DNA of 64,000 bases from Varibaculum cambriense DSM 15806 (GTDB taxonomy: Bacteria; Actinomycetota; Actinomycetes; Actinomycetales; Actinomycetaceae), in assembly GCF_000420065.1 (NCBI RefSeq), contig NZ_ATUF01000002.1, positions 1,097,666 through 1,161,665 on the forward strand, in the 5' to 3' direction. Every line of letters begins with the position of its first letter. Position 1 is the first letter of the stretch. Shown in pieces: positions 1 through 9,152 of this stretch. Both the position numbers and the translations under genes were made by a program. Below the pieces are notes generated by a model. It was not told where the DNA came from, did not search any database, and saw only the letters and a program-made list of their open reading frames with translations.

Positions 1-1426
1 TGTCATGGTCAACGTGGTTACGCACCACCAACCAGGCCAGTGCCAACACGACGGTCACCGAAGCAAACGCAATAATCGCCGCCGGCCCGAGTCCGCCCTC
101 GAACCACATAAGCACGATCATCGAGGCAAACACCGCTAGCACCACGTAGTTGGTGTAAGGCGCCCAGGGAACATGGAACTTCGGACGCTCCAGCCCGGTG
201 CGGCGGCAGTAACGCACGAACAAAATATTCGAAATCATCACTGATCCCCACATAGAGCAAATCCCGATACCTGCCATATAAGCGATAACGTCGAACGCTT
301 CGGAAGGGTGAATCATGTTAATGATTACCCCAACCATGCCCACGGTGCCGGCAGCCACGATGGCCGCGTAAGGTACCGCGTTGCGGTTCATACCCGCCAG
401 GAAACGAGGAGCCGAGCCCGAAACCGCTAGTGAACGCAGACCGCGACCACAGGTATAAAGTTCGGCGTTAATCGCACTGGCTGCCGCGAGCATCACCACG
501 ATATTCATAATGGTGCCGGCGGCGGGAATACCAATCGCAGTAAAGAAAGTGACGAAGGGGGATTCGTTCTTGTTGTAAACGTTGTGCGGCAACAGCAAAG
601 TGAACAGCGCGATGCAGCCCACGTAGAACAGCAAAATGCGCCACATCATAGAGTTAACTGCCCGCGGCATTTCCTTTTGCGGATCTTCCGCTTCCCCGGC
701 GGCAGCGCCCAAGTATTCGGTGCCACCGTAAGCGAACAACACCCCGAGCGACATAGTCACCATAGTGAAAGCACCCTTGGGGAACAGGCCGCCATGATTG
801 GTAATCGCTCCCGCTCCCGGATGGTAAACCTGGCCGCCTACAGTCAGGTTGATTCCCAGAATCAAAACAATAATCGCCAAAATCATGAAGACTACAATCG
901 CCGCGACCTTAATCATCGCGAACCAGAACTCGAACTCCCCGAAGAACTTAACGGAAGCGAGATTCACGATCACCATCAGCGCCAAAGCGATAAAAGCCCA
1001 GCCCCACTGGGGAATCACCCGAAAGATTTCCCAGTAATGCATATAGTTGGCGATGGCGGTGATATCGGCCATTAGTGCCGAAGAATAGGTGATAAAAGCG
1101 AACCAACCGGTGAAATAGGCGCCACGTTCGCCCATAAACTCGCGGGCGTGGGAAATAAAGCCACCCGAAGAGGGACGATACAGGCTCAGTTCCGCGAGGG
1201 CGCGCAGCATCATATAGGCCACGGCGCCACAGATCGCATAAACAATGGCTACCGAGGGGCCGCCCTCGGAAATACGTCCGGAAGCCCCAAAAAACAGGCC
1301 GGACCCAATGGCCCCGCCCAGCGCAATCATACGCATGTGGCGAGACTTTAAAGCCCGGCGGTATCCGACATCGGATTTATCGCGGTGGGTTGCTATCCCC
1401 GCTGCCGACGGTTGAGTTTCGCTCAT
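1..1426 (-). CDS. amino-acid permease, AAT/APC family (3' end outside window)
   Basis: The gene reads leftwards from an ATG at 1426-1424, preceded by GGAGAA at 1432-1437, and stays open to position 1, so the stop lies outside the window. The protein starts MSETQPSAAGIATHRDKSDV, then RHMRMIALGGAIGSGLFFG, the first-helix glycine motif of the APC superfamily that contacts the substrate carboxylate. Further in are about ten more hydrophobic helices and an EAEDPQKEMPRAVNS stretch, the AAT-family signature E-x-E-P-x-x-x-I-P-x-A-I. About 475 residues are visible, ending ...RNHVDHD, close to the normal C-terminus of the CycA/AnsP/GabP group. It should import amino acids by proton symport through the cytoplasmic membrane; the substrate cannot be told. 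The gene is divergent from glyA. Confidence 0.9.
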   Translation of the reverse strand, partial: MSETQPSAAGIATHRDKSDVGYRRALKSRHMRMIALGGAIGSGLFFGASGRISEGGPSVAIVYAICGAVAYMMLRALAELSLYRPSSGGFISHAREFMGERGAYFTGWFAFITYSSALMADITAIANYMHYWEIFRVIPQWGWAFIALALMVIVNLASVKFFGEFEFWFAMIKVAAIVVFMILAIIVLILGINLTVGGQVYHPGAGAITNHGGLFPKGAFTMVTMSLGVLFAYGGTEYLGAAAGEAEDPQKEMPRAVNSMMWRILLFYVGCIALFTLLLPHNVYNKNESPFVTFFTAIGIPAAGTIMNIVVMLAAASAINAELYTCGRGLRSLAVSGSAPRFLAGMNRNAVPYAAIVAAGTVGMVGVIINMIHPSEAFDVIAYMAGIGICSMWGSVMISNILFVRYCRRTGLERPKFHVPWAPYTNYVVLAVFASMIVLMWFEGGLGPAAIIAFASVTVVLALAWLVVRNHVDHD

Positions 1427-1520
1427 TAGATTTCTCCTAAGTTTTACCTTTTATGCTCAATAGCAGAGCACATAGGGAGTATAGGTGAGGCCGGAGAAAG
1501 GTAATGAAGGCAGTCAGCAT

Positions 1521-1550
1521 TTGGAATCAGGCGTTTATATCAGGAAATAT
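1521..1550 (+). promoter_or_regulatory. possible promoter for the glyA-folD leader
   Basis: TTGGAA at 1521-1526 and AAATAT at 1545-1550 are 18 bp apart. Transcription would start near 1558, just before the first hairpin of the riboswitch leader. The match to a housekeeping promoter is moderate, so this is a weak call. Confidence 0.3.
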
Positions 1551-1585
1551 TTAGGTAAAAGCGCCCTCGGTCACGGTAGACTTAG

Positions 1586-1660
1586 GGCGTAACCGTGACT
1601 GGCGTAGGTGGGATACCACCGGGGAGCAAGGGGCAATCAGTCGCTCGCCTGGGCTGATTT
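1586..1660 (+). promoter_or_regulatory. ZTP (pfl motif) riboswitch upstream of glyA
   Basis: The leader contains the conserved blocks of the pfl/ZTP aptamer in order: GTGACTGGCG (1595-1604), hairpin P2 GGTGG-GATA-CCACC (1607-1620), GGGGAGC (1621-1627), then GCTCGCCTGGGC (1643-1654). The last block sits in a hairpin closed by AATCAG (1635-1640) and CTGATT (1654-1659). ZTP riboswitches sense ZMP/ZTP, which accumulates when 10-formyl-tetrahydrofolate runs short, and switch on one-carbon genes. The genes here are exactly that: glyA, then folD. There is no U-tract after the 3' hairpin, and the glyA ribosome site AAGGAA (1675-1680) follows closely, so control of translation initiation is more likely than termination. 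Confidence 0.9.
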
Positions 1661-1686
1661 GGCACTACGAAAATAAGGAAAACTCA

Positions 1687-2979
1687 ATGGGAGACAAACT
1701 TCTTATTCAATCCATTTCACAAGTAGATCCCGAGATTGCAGCGGTGCTAAACCAAGAGTTAGAGCGGCAACGCGGCACTTTGGAAATGATCGCTTCCGAA
1801 AACTTTGTGCCGCGCGCGGTGCTGCAGGCGCAAGGATCCGTCCTCACCAATAAATACGCGGAAGGCTATCCCGGTCGCCGCTACTATGGGGGCTGTAAAG
1901 CGGTAGATGTTGCCGAGAACCTGGCTCGGGATCGCGCTAAGGAAGTATTTTCTGCCGATTTCGCCAATGTGCAGCCCCATTCGGGTGCGCAAGCTAACGC
2001 CGCAGTACTAGCTGCCCTGGCTAAGCCGGGGGACACCATTATGGGGTTGGCACTAGATCACGGTGGGCATCTGACCCACGGCATGAAAATCAATTTCTCT
2101 GGTCAGCTTTATAACGCCACCGCCTACCAGGTAGATAAAGAGAGTAGCTGGGTAGATATGAATCAGGTGCGCGATGCGGCCTTGAAGTATCGCCCCAAAG
2201 TGATTATTGCGGGCTGGTCGGCCTACCCTCGCCAGGAAGATTTTAAAGCCTTCCGGGAGATTGCGGACGAGATTGGCGCCTATTTGTGGACAGATATGGC
2301 ACACTTTGCGGGGCTGGTAGCTGCCGGCTTGCATCCGAACCCGGTTCCTTATTCCGATGTGGTCTCTACGACCGTCCACAAGACTTTGGGCGGGCCGCGT
2401 TCCGGGATGATTCTGTCGCGAGATAAAGAGCTCGGCAAGAAAATCAATTCCGCGGTTTTCCCCGGTCAACAGGGTGGCCCTTTGATGCATGTAGTAGCGG
2501 CGAAAGCAGTCGCCATGAAGATTGCGGGCAGCGATGAGTTTAAAGACCGGCAAAAACGCACCTTAGAGGGCGCGAAGATCCTGGCCAAGCGGCTAACCCA
2601 ACCGGATGTTGCCGAATGTGGGATTTCCTTGTTGACCGGCGGAACTGATGTACACCTGGTGATGGTGGATTTGCGTAACTCGTCGCTAGATGGGCAGCAA
2701 GGCGAAGATTTGTTGCATGAAGCCGGAATTACCATTAACCGCAATACCGTGCCCTTCGATCCGCGTCCTCCCCGGGTAGGTTCCGGACTGCGTATCGGTA
2801 CCCCGGCGCTGGCTACTCGCGGTTTCGGGAAGATAGAATTCACCGAAGTAGCGGAGATCATTGCCGGAGTGCTGGTAGATGCTTGCCGAGGGAAGGTCGA
2901 TACTTCCAGCTATCGCGAGCGCGTAAAAGCCCTGATTAAGCGTTTCCCGCTGTATGTGGGGCTCAACCAGGTAGCGTAA
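1687..2979 (+). CDS. glyA: serine hydroxymethyltransferase
   Basis: 430 residues, the usual length. The PLP enzyme converts serine plus tetrahydrofolate to glycine plus 5,10-methylene-THF and is the main source of one-carbon units in the cytoplasm. The family is recognised from [12 protein letters not shown] near the N-terminus, the [13 protein letters not shown] substrate loop, and [17 protein letters not shown], which carries the Schiff-base lysine. The ATG at 1687 follows AAGGAA with 6 nt spacing. It is the first gene behind the ZTP riboswitch, and folD follows after a 74-bp gap holding a strong hairpin. This arrangement makes a glyA-folD one-carbon unit responsive to folate stress. Confidence 0.97.
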   Translation: MGDKLLIQSISQVDPEIAAVLNQELERQRGTLEMIASENFVPRAVLQAQGSVLTNKYAEGYPGRRYYGGCKAVDVAENLARDRAKEVFSADFANVQPHSGAQANAAVLAALAKPGDTIMGLALDHGGHLTHGMKINFSGQLYNATAYQVDKESSWVDMNQVRDAALKYRPKVIIAGWSAYPRQEDFKAFREIADEIGAYLWTDMAHFAGLVAAGLHPNPVPYSDVVSTTVHKTLGGPRSGMILSRDKELGKKINSAVFPGQQGGPLMHVVAAKAVAMKIAGSDEFKDRQKRTLEGAKILAKRLTQPDVAECGISLLTGGTDVHLVMVDLRNSSLDGQQGEDLLHEAGITINRNTVPFDPRPPRVGSGLRIGTPALATRGFGKIEFTEVAEIIAGVLVDACRGKVDTSSYRERVKALIKRFPLYVGLNQVA

Positions 2980-3001
2980 GGCGCAAGCAATAGTCGATAG
3001 C

Positions 3002-3034
3002 GACGCGGGCAGACTGGCAGGGTCTGCCCGCGTC
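3002..3034 (+). terminator. strong hairpin between glyA and folD
   Basis: A perfect 13-bp inverted repeat (3002-3014 with 3022-3034) has a 7-nt loop. There is no U-tract after it. It could terminate part of the glyA transcripts or stabilise an intercistronic end; the folD ribosome site AAGGAG begins 9 nt downstream. Confidence 0.6.
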
Positions 3035-3053
3035 CGCAAACTAAGGAGAATAA

Positions 3054-3956
3054 ATGCGTAAAGGTTGGAGCGGGGACGCGGTTCTGCTAGATGGGGCGGC
3101 GCGGGCTCGGCAGTTGAAAGAACAAATGCGTCAGCAGGTAGAACGCTTGCATCAGCAGGGAATCAAACCAGGGCTCGGCACGATTTTGGTGGGCTCCGAC
3201 CCGGGATCGGTTTCCTATGTGGCCGGGAAACATCGCGACTGTGCCGAGGTAGGAATTGAGTCGATTCGGGTGGAATTGCCCGAGACAGTTTCCACCGCCC
3301 AGGTTTTAACCGAGATTGAAAAATTAAACGAAAATCCCGCCTGTACTGGCTATATTGTGCAGTTGCCCCTGCCCCGCCAGGTCGATGTTAACCAGGTGTT
3401 AGAGGCGATTGATCCCGATAAAGATGCTGACGGACTACATCCCATGAACCTGGGGCGGCTGGTGCTGCGAGTCAAAGAACCGGTAACCTCGCCGCTGCCA
3501 TGCACCCCGCGTGCCTGTATTGATTTGCTGCAGCAATACCAAGTGCCCCTGGAAGGCGCGCAAGTATGCGTAGTAGGGCGCGGCACCACCGTGGGACGTT
3601 CTTTGCCGCTAATGCTTACCCGCAAAGACATTAATGCCACCGTCACTTGCTGCCATACCGGAACCCGGGATCTAGCTGCCCACACCCGTGAAGCGGACGT
3701 GATTGTAGCCTGTGCCGGCTCGGCCGGAATTATTAAACCCGAGATGGTCAAAGAGGGCGCCGCAGTCCTGGATGTGGGGGTATCTCGCGGGGCCATCAAC
3801 CCACAAACCGGGAAAGCGCGGCTAGAGGGCGATGTAGCCGCGGGAGTAGATAAAGTGGCCGGTTGGCTTTCGCCCAACCCGGGAGGAATTGGACCGATGA
3901 CCCGGGCAAATCTACTGCTCAACGTGGTAGAAACCGCGATGCGGCACGCTGAATAG
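3054..3956 (+). CDS. folD: bifunctional methylene-THF dehydrogenase / methenyl-THF cyclohydrolase
   Basis: 300 residues. FolD oxidises 5,10-methylene-THF with NADP+ and hydrolyses the product to 10-formyl-THF for purine and formyl-Met synthesis. Diagnostic stretches are [14 protein letters not shown] with the catalytic lysine, [13 protein letters not shown], the Rossmann segment [16 protein letters not shown], and near the C-terminus [14 protein letters not shown]. The start ATG follows CTAAGGAGAATAA, a good ribosome site. The N-terminus runs [14 protein letters not shown], a few residues longer than usual. Together with glyA it forms the target unit of the upstream ZTP riboswitch. Confidence 0.97.
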   Translation: MRKGWSGDAVLLDGAARARQLKEQMRQQVERLHQQGIKPGLGTILVGSDPGSVSYVAGKHRDCAEVGIESIRVELPETVSTAQVLTEIEKLNENPACTGYIVQLPLPRQVDVNQVLEAIDPDKDADGLHPMNLGRLVLRVKEPVTSPLPCTPRACIDLLQQYQVPLEGAQVCVVGRGTTVGRSLPLMLTRKDINATVTCCHTGTRDLAAHTREADVIVACAGSAGIIKPEMVKEGAAVLDVGVSRGAINPQTGKARLEGDVAAGVDKVAGWLSPNPGGIGPMTRANLLLNVVETAMRHAE

Positions 3957-3970
3957 GCGGTTTACAACAG

Positions 3971-5080
3971 ATGCGCTTGCGGAAAATATCGGTTGGCTTA
4001 ACCTGGGCGACGGCTTTGGCACTTACTCTGGGTGCCTGCGCGTCCACGTCTCAGGATTCCTCTCGCTCCGCGGCTTCGGCAAACACGCAGGAAAATAAAG
4101 CTTTTTGCCTAGTGGAAAAAAAGAATTCGCAAGATATTAGAGCCGTGGCCTTAGGGAAAGCCGTAGGGGAGGCGCTGGCAAAGCCGGAGAATAAGCAGGG
4201 TGCTAAGGCCGTTAATCTCAGCGTAGACAAAACGGGAGAGATTGCAGGCAAGCTCCAGGAAAAGAAATGTAAAAATGTGCTTTCTTTAGAACCTGGATTT
4301 GCCGGAGCCGTGTTGCAGATCGCTAAAGACCATGCCGAGATGGGTTTTGCGGTAATGGGGGCGGTAGGGAAAACCAAAGCGCTAACTAATGCCAGTGGTA
4401 TTGACTTTGATCTCCGCCAGCCCGCATTCTTAGCTGGATATGCGGCTGCGGGAGTCACCAAGAGTGGCCGCGTGGGGGCAGTGAGTGATTTAGCGGCGGA
4501 CAATACCGCTAGAGACCCGGAGGTGAATCCGGGTCTTGACACCGCATCTTCCTGGGCTAATGCCTTCCGTCTGGGGGTTGAGTACTATAACCAGTTCAAA
4601 GGTTCGGGAGTAGCCCTGGCCGCTTGGGATCAAAGTGTTGGTGGGCCAGTCCAGGTAGTGAGCGAGCAGCTGCACGATCAGCTGCTCAAATTGGCGGATA
4701 ACCAGGTGGACGTGATTTTTGTAATGGCGCCTCCGGGCGAATCTGCCGTAGTAGAAGGACTCGCGGCGAAAGAAGCCGTGGCTATCTGGAACGGGCAAGA
4801 CTTGGCGGCCACTTCGGCGCAGCTAAAAGGTAACGTGCTCACTTCCACGGTGGTGGATCCTTCCGGGTATGTAAAAAAGTTGCTGAAACAGCTGCAAACC
4901 GGTTCTGTGGCGGGGAAAGACTACCGGGGAACGCTAAAGAACTCTGGAGTCAAATTGGCTGGTTGGGGCGATTATGCTCCCCGGTTCTCGGATAGCCTCA
5001 CCGCCGAATTGGCAGGGATTCGCAGTCAGATTGACAGCGGGAAAATCGATATTGCAAAACTCGCAGCTCACCAAGGGTAG
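3971..5080 (+). CDS. BMP-family (PnrA-like) substrate-binding lipoprotein
   Basis: 369 residues. The N-terminus is a lipoprotein signal peptide with lipobox LGAC, so the mature protein should start at Cys22-23 and be anchored outside the membrane. The body has the Med/BMP fold signature FLAGYAAAGVTKSGRVGAVS and a following FRLGVEYYNQ. Family members bind nucleosides for ABC import. No permease or ATPase gene is adjacent, so it is either an orphan binding protein or works with a transporter elsewhere. It starts 14 nt after folD with no clear ribosome site, which suggests read-through from that unit. Some usual BMP glycines are missing (AAGV in place of the K-M-T loop), so the substrate is uncertain. 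Confidence 0.75.
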   Translation: MRLRKISVGLTWATALALTLGACASTSQDSSRSAASANTQENKAFCLVEKKNSQDIRAVALGKAVGEALAKPENKQGAKAVNLSVDKTGEIAGKLQEKKCKNVLSLEPGFAGAVLQIAKDHAEMGFAVMGAVGKTKALTNASGIDFDLRQPAFLAGYAAAGVTKSGRVGAVSDLAADNTARDPEVNPGLDTASSWANAFRLGVEYYNQFKGSGVALAAWDQSVGGPVQVVSEQLHDQLLKLADNQVDVIFVMAPPGESAVVEGLAAKEAVAIWNGQDLAATSAQLKGNVLTSTVVDPSGYVKKLLKQLQTGSVAGKDYRGTLKNSGVKLAGWGDYAPRFSDSLTAELAGIRSQIDSGKIDIAKLAAHQG

Positions 5081-5106
5081 AGCTGGACGTAAGGTAAAGG
5101 GGAAAA

Positions 5107-5952
5107 ATGCTCAAAATAGCCACAGTTAATGTCAACGGGATCCGTGCGGCATTCCGTAAAGGAATGGATACTTGGCTCGAACAGGCAAATCCCGATGTGG
5201 TCTTGGCGCAAGAGGTGCGCGCTAGCGAAGAAATCACCTCGGAACTTTTTGGGGATGACTGGCAGGTGGTGGTGAACGCTTCGCAACTCAAAGGGCGCGC
5301 GGGAGTAGCAGTGGCGGTGCGTAAATCCTCCCCCTGGTACCTAGCGGATTCGCAGGCGGATACGGTACCGGTCGAGGTTCCCCAAGATGGCGGCCGCTGG
5401 TTAGAGGCCCTATTAACCCGGGAAAATCAAGGCGGAAAAGAGGACGCGCAGCTGCGAGTAATCTCCGCCTATTTCCATTCCGGGGAAGTGGGAACTGAAA
5501 AACAAGACCATAAGATGGCGCACCTAGAGCGAATTGGGAAACGGCTCGAGCAGCTGATGAACGCGGAAACATCCTCGGAAAATACGGAACCTTTAGTGCT
5601 GGTTGCCGGGGATTTCAATGTGGTGCATACCGAGCTGGATATTAAAAACTGGAAACCGAACCACAATAAACGCGCCGGAGTCTTAGACGAGGAAATCGCT
5701 TTCCTGGATCGCTGGCGCGAGCAGGGCTGGGTAGATGTGGCGCGGACCCTCGCCGGGCAGGTGCAAGGCCCGTATTCTTGGTGGTCCTGGCGGGGTAAAG
5801 CCTTCGATAATGATGCCGGGTGGCGCATTGATTATCAGTTGGCCACTCCGGCATTGGCAGCGCTGGCGCGCACCCAGCAGGTGGATCGCGCCGAAGCCTA
5901 CGACCAGCGTTTTTCCGACCATGCTCCCGTGGTTGTTAGTTATGATCTCTAA
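5107..5952 (+). CDS. xth: exodeoxyribonuclease III (AP endonuclease family)
   Basis: 281 residues of the exonuclease-endonuclease-phosphatase fold. It cleaves DNA 5' of abasic sites in base-excision repair and has 3'-5' exonuclease activity. Visible active-site blocks are KIATVNVNGIRAA, VLAQEVRA (metal-binding Glu), VAGDFNVVHTELDIKN (Asp/Asn), WRIDYQLATP and SDHAPVVV (catalytic His). A ribosome site GGGGAAA precedes the ATG. The next gene starts inside its last codons, so the two are probably translationally coupled. Confidence 0.93.
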   Translation: MLKIATVNVNGIRAAFRKGMDTWLEQANPDVVLAQEVRASEEITSELFGDDWQVVVNASQLKGRAGVAVAVRKSSPWYLADSQADTVPVEVPQDGGRWLEALLTRENQGGKEDAQLRVISAYFHSGEVGTEKQDHKMAHLERIGKRLEQLMNAETSSENTEPLVLVAGDFNVVHTELDIKNWKPNHNKRAGVLDEEIAFLDRWREQGWVDVARTLAGQVQGPYSWWSWRGKAFDNDAGWRIDYQLATPALAALARTQQVDRAEAYDQRFSDHAPVVVSYDL

Positions 5953-7573
5953 ACATAAAGGACACTACTGTTTCTTTGCCATCTCGGGGCTGGTGTGGCT
6001 AGCCGGATGGCTGGTGGCGCCTTTCCATTCTGACGACTGGAATTTTGCGACTAACTTCGGCGCCCACCCCAAAGGGCAAACCAGTTTCGCGGAAGTAATC
6101 TCCGCAATCGGATTTGATTATTTCCAACGTTCGGGGCGCACTGCCGATGTGTGGGCGCGCGCCCTGTTTATGCTTCCGGATCCCATCTGGAGGACGCTAA
6201 TGGCAGTTGGCACCCTGCTGGCGGCAATCAGTGTTTGGGTATTTTTCCGGGCACTATTGGGTGACAGCTGGGAAAAATTACCTGTGCGTCCTCGCCGTCT
6301 TATTTTCGCAGGGGTAGCGGGAATATTTTTTCTGCTCTGCGCGGGAAACTATACCCTGGTAGGTTCGGCGTTCATTTGGATGGCAGCCTCTATCGGATAT
6401 GTCCTCCCATTACCGCTATTCTTCCTGGCTGCCTGGCCATTTGCGAAAACTTTTCTGGCAGATAGCGCAATAGACCCTAATACCTGGTCTTGGTTGCGCA
6501 CCTTGCTGGCCGTCATCTGCACCATCCTGGTGGGTTTGCACCTGGAAATCTGGGCGTCATGCCTCGTTGCCCTGGCGATAGCTACTCTGATTCGCCAGCG
6601 TGGTAAAGCTCCGCTGCCTGCCTGGTTGCTGTTAGGTGTTACCAGCATCGTGTTCCTAATCCAGGTTGCGGCTCCTGGTCACTATAAACGCAGTGAAGAG
6701 TTTGCGTCCGGGCTTTCGGGAGGAGGCGCCACCTCCCTGATCACCGGCATGGCTAATGGGGTGGCCGGTTTCTTCTGGCACGGCCTGATTTTTCTGATTT
6801 TTCTGCTTGCTTGCCTGGGGTTGACGGCCAGCACTATTTCCGTCAGCGGGAGTGCCCGCAGGTTACGCCGAATCTGGTTGGCACTTATGGGATTAATTGG
6901 CGGCGGTGAGCTGGTTTCCTACTTTAGGATGCGGCGCATCGACTGGCTGCAGGCGCAACCTCATCAGGGAATCCGCAATCCGCGTCTGAACTTTGACTTC
7001 CCTCTCTACTCGACTGTGCTCCTGCTGTTTTTGGCGGTCAGCGTCTTAATCTGTCTCATACTGTTTACTTGCCATCTTCCGAAGCTTTACCGCTCTCCCT
7101 TTGTGCTGCTGCTAATCCTGGCAATCGCGGCGATTCCTATCCCCTTAGCAGCAGGGGAGACCATTGCCCGCGTCTACATGCACTCCTACCTGTTCTTACT
7201 TTTAGGGGGATTTTTGGTGCTGGCGTATAGCCTGCCGGGGGCGCCACTGCGCCACAAAGGTGAGCGTTTCCTGCAAGGTACTCTCGCTGCTTGCCTGGTT
7301 ACTACCTTGGTATATGGGGTTTTGGTGGGGGTGTCCGCCTATCAGCTTTCAGACCTTGATTCTCAATGTGAGCAGATTCGGGCCGGGGAGAGTGACACCT
7401 TGGTTTATCCGCCTACTCTGGCCGGTGGCGGACTACTGCTTTGGAACCGTCCGATCCCGAAATATCATCAGGTGCTGCGGCAGTTCCATAACTTGCCTGC
7501 TGGAACCAAAATTGTGATGCAGCGGGGCGGGCATAAGTCTGCCCGCCCCGCTACCAAACGCGATCTAATCTAG
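5942..7573 (+). CDS. polytopic membrane protein, unknown (DUF6056/GT-C-like)
   Basis: The best start is the ATG at 5942, overlapping the xth stop by 11 nt and giving 543 residues beginning MISKHKGHYCFFAISG; an upstream in-frame ATG at 5735 would lie inside xth and is rejected. About 10-11 hydrophobic helices are visible. After helix 1 comes APFHSDDWNF, an acidic pair in the first outer loop as in GT-C type glycosyltransferases and DUF6056 proteins. I infer a role in adding sugars to cell-envelope material but cannot show it. The last codons are encoded within a terminator-like hairpin (7521-7552). It converges on fumC with only 7 bp between the genes. Confidence 0.7.
   Translation: MISKHKGHYCFFAISGLVWLAGWLVAPFHSDDWNFATNFGAHPKGQTSFAEVISAIGFDYFQRSGRTADVWARALFMLPDPIWRTLMAVGTLLAAISVWVFFRALLGDSWEKLPVRPRRLIFAGVAGIFFLLCAGNYTLVGSAFIWMAASIGYVLPLPLFFLAAWPFAKTFLADSAIDPNTWSWLRTLLAVICTILVGLHLEIWASCLVALAIATLIRQRGKAPLPAWLLLGVTSIVFLIQVAAPGHYKRSEEFASGLSGGGATSLITGMANGVAGFFWHGLIFLIFLLACLGLTASTISVSGSARRLRRIWLALMGLIGGGELVSYFRMRRIDWLQAQPHQGIRNPRLNFDFPLYSTVLLLFLAVSVLICLILFTCHLPKLYRSPFVLLLILAIAAIPIPLAAGETIARVYMHSYLFLLLGGFLVLAYSLPGAPLRHKGERFLQGTLAACLVTTLVYGVLVGVSAYQLSDLDSQCEQIRAGESDTLVYPPTLAGGGLLLWNRPIPKYHQVLRQFHNLPAGTKIVMQRGGHKSARPATKRDLI
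7521..7552. terminator. terminator-like hairpin inside the 3' end of the membrane-protein gene
   Basis: A perfect 13-bp inverted repeat (7521-7533 with 7540-7552) with a 6-nt loop lies inside codons of the gene ending at 7573, just before the convergent fumC end at 7581. With only 7 bp between the two genes, it could serve as a shared terminator for both directions. There is no clear T-tract on either side. Confidence 0.55.
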
Positions 7574-7580
7574 TTGCTTA

Positions 7581-8981
7581 TTACTTTCCGGCTTTCGGGT
7601 GAGTCATGTCAGCAACATTTAGAGCTTTGTCCAAATCTTCCTCACTGATTTCCCCGCGCTCAACAAATCCCAGATCCAGAGCCGATTCCTTGACTGTCAT
7701 CTTCTCTTTCACCGCGTGTTTAGCGATCTTAGCGGCATTTTCATAACCGATGTAACGGTTCAGCGGAGTCACAATGGAAGCCGAAGATTCGGCCAGTTCC
7801 AGGCAGTGCTCCGGGTTCGCCACGATACCGTCTACGCAGCGCTCAGCTAGCAGACCAGCGACTGCTCCCAGGCAGTTAATCGACTCTAGCAGGTCAATCG
7901 CCATTACCGGCAGCATCACCAATAGGTCGAAGTTGCCTTGCGCACCCGCGAAAGCGATCGTCTGATCGTTACCGATTACCTGGGCAGCTACCTGTACGGT
8001 TGCCTCCGGCAGAACCGGGTTGATCTTCCCGGGCATAATCGAAGAGCCCGGCTGTAGATCCGGCAAAGTGATTTCGCCGAGGCCACAGCGCGGCCCAGAA
8101 GAGGCCCAACGCAGATCGTTGGCGATCTTCACGAAGGAAACTGCTACTACCCGCAAGGCTCCGGACATTTCTACTAGGGAATCCTGCGCGGCCTGGGCTT
8201 CGAAATGGTTATCGGCCTGACGGAACGGCAAATCCATATTCTCGGCAATCAGGGCAATTACTCGCTCGGAGAAACCTTCGGGAGTGTTAATCCCAGTACC
8301 GACGGCAGTACCACCCAAGGGCAGTTCTGCCAGGTTCTTTTCGGCGTCCTTTACGCGGTCAATGCCTTTACGGACTTGGGCAGCGTAACCAGAGAATTCT
8401 TGTCCCAGCATGATCGGGGTGGCATCCATCAGGTGGGTACGTCCGGCCTTTACGATGTTGGCGAACTCTTTCGCCTTCTTTTCTAGGCTGGTGGCCAGCT
8501 GATCTAGCTTCGGCAGCAGGGCGTGCTCGACGGCCTCGTAAGCGGCGATATGAATCGAGGAGGGGAACACGTCATTAGAGGACTGGGAAGCGTTCACATG
8601 GTCATTGGGGTGAACTTTGCTGCCCTTAAATCCGGTTGCCAGGGTGGCGACGACCTCGTTGGTGTTCATATTCGAGGAAGTGCCGGATCCGGTTTGGAAA
8701 ATATCGATCGGGAACTGGTCATCATGTTTACCAGCGATAACCTCTTCTGCGCCTTTAACAATGGCGTCACGGGTTTCGGTATCGATTACCTCTAGTTCGG
8801 CGTTAGCGATTGCCGCGGCCCGTTTGATTTGCCCTAAAGCCGCAATATGGTGGCTGGAAAGAGTGCGACCTGAAATCGGGAAATTTTCTACCGCCCTTTG
8901 AGTTTGGGCTGCATAGAGGGCGTCCTTAGGAACTCGAACTTCCCCCATGGTGTCATGTTCAATCCGATATTCTTCGCTCAC
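7581..8981 (-). CDS. fumC: class II fumarate hydratase
   Basis: 466 residues, the normal length. The cytoplasmic homotetramer interconverts fumarate and L-malate in the TCA cycle without an iron-sulfur cluster. The family is fixed by the C-terminal signature [12 protein letters not shown] and by [13 protein letters not shown] and TGINTPEGF regions that build the active site. The ATG at 8981 follows AAAGGAG. The gene stands alone on the minus strand, divergent from the 9153 gene and convergent with the 5942 gene. Confidence 0.97.
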   Translation of the reverse strand: MSEEYRIEHDTMGEVRVPKDALYAAQTQRAVENFPISGRTLSSHHIAALGQIKRAAAIANAELEVIDTETRDAIVKGAEEVIAGKHDDQFPIDIFQTGSGTSSNMNTNEVVATLATGFKGSKVHPNDHVNASQSSNDVFPSSIHIAAYEAVEHALLPKLDQLATSLEKKAKEFANIVKAGRTHLMDATPIMLGQEFSGYAAQVRKGIDRVKDAEKNLAELPLGGTAVGTGINTPEGFSERVIALIAENMDLPFRQADNHFEAQAAQDSLVEMSGALRVVAVSFVKIANDLRWASSGPRCGLGEITLPDLQPGSSIMPGKINPVLPEATVQVAAQVIGNDQTIAFAGAQGNFDLLVMLPVMAIDLLESINCLGAVAGLLAERCVDGIVANPEHCLELAESSASIVTPLNRYIGYENAAKIAKHAVKEKMTVKESALDLGFVERGEISEEDLDKALNVADMTHPKAGK

Positions 8982-9152
8982 GTGTAGCTCCTTTGATGTT
9001 AGTGATAAACGATTACTTAGCTACTAGCCTACCTGGGTTAGGTGCGAAGAACGTCCTAAAAATCCGGGGAAAAGTCTTGAAATTTGCTGCAGGTGTGATT
9101 TTAGAGGTGGTAGCCCCTTAGACTGGAAGTAACGACAGAAAGTGGGAGCACC

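Noticed and set aside
584..1075. Long plus-strand frame opposite the permease
   Set aside because: The minus strand encodes a coherent AAT permease across the whole stretch; the plus frame is very rich in His/Gln/Asn/Arg and matches nothing.
5735..5941. Upstream in-frame extension of the membrane protein
   Set aside because: It lies inside xth and its sequence has no helices or motif; ATG 5942 overlapping the xth stop is the natural start.
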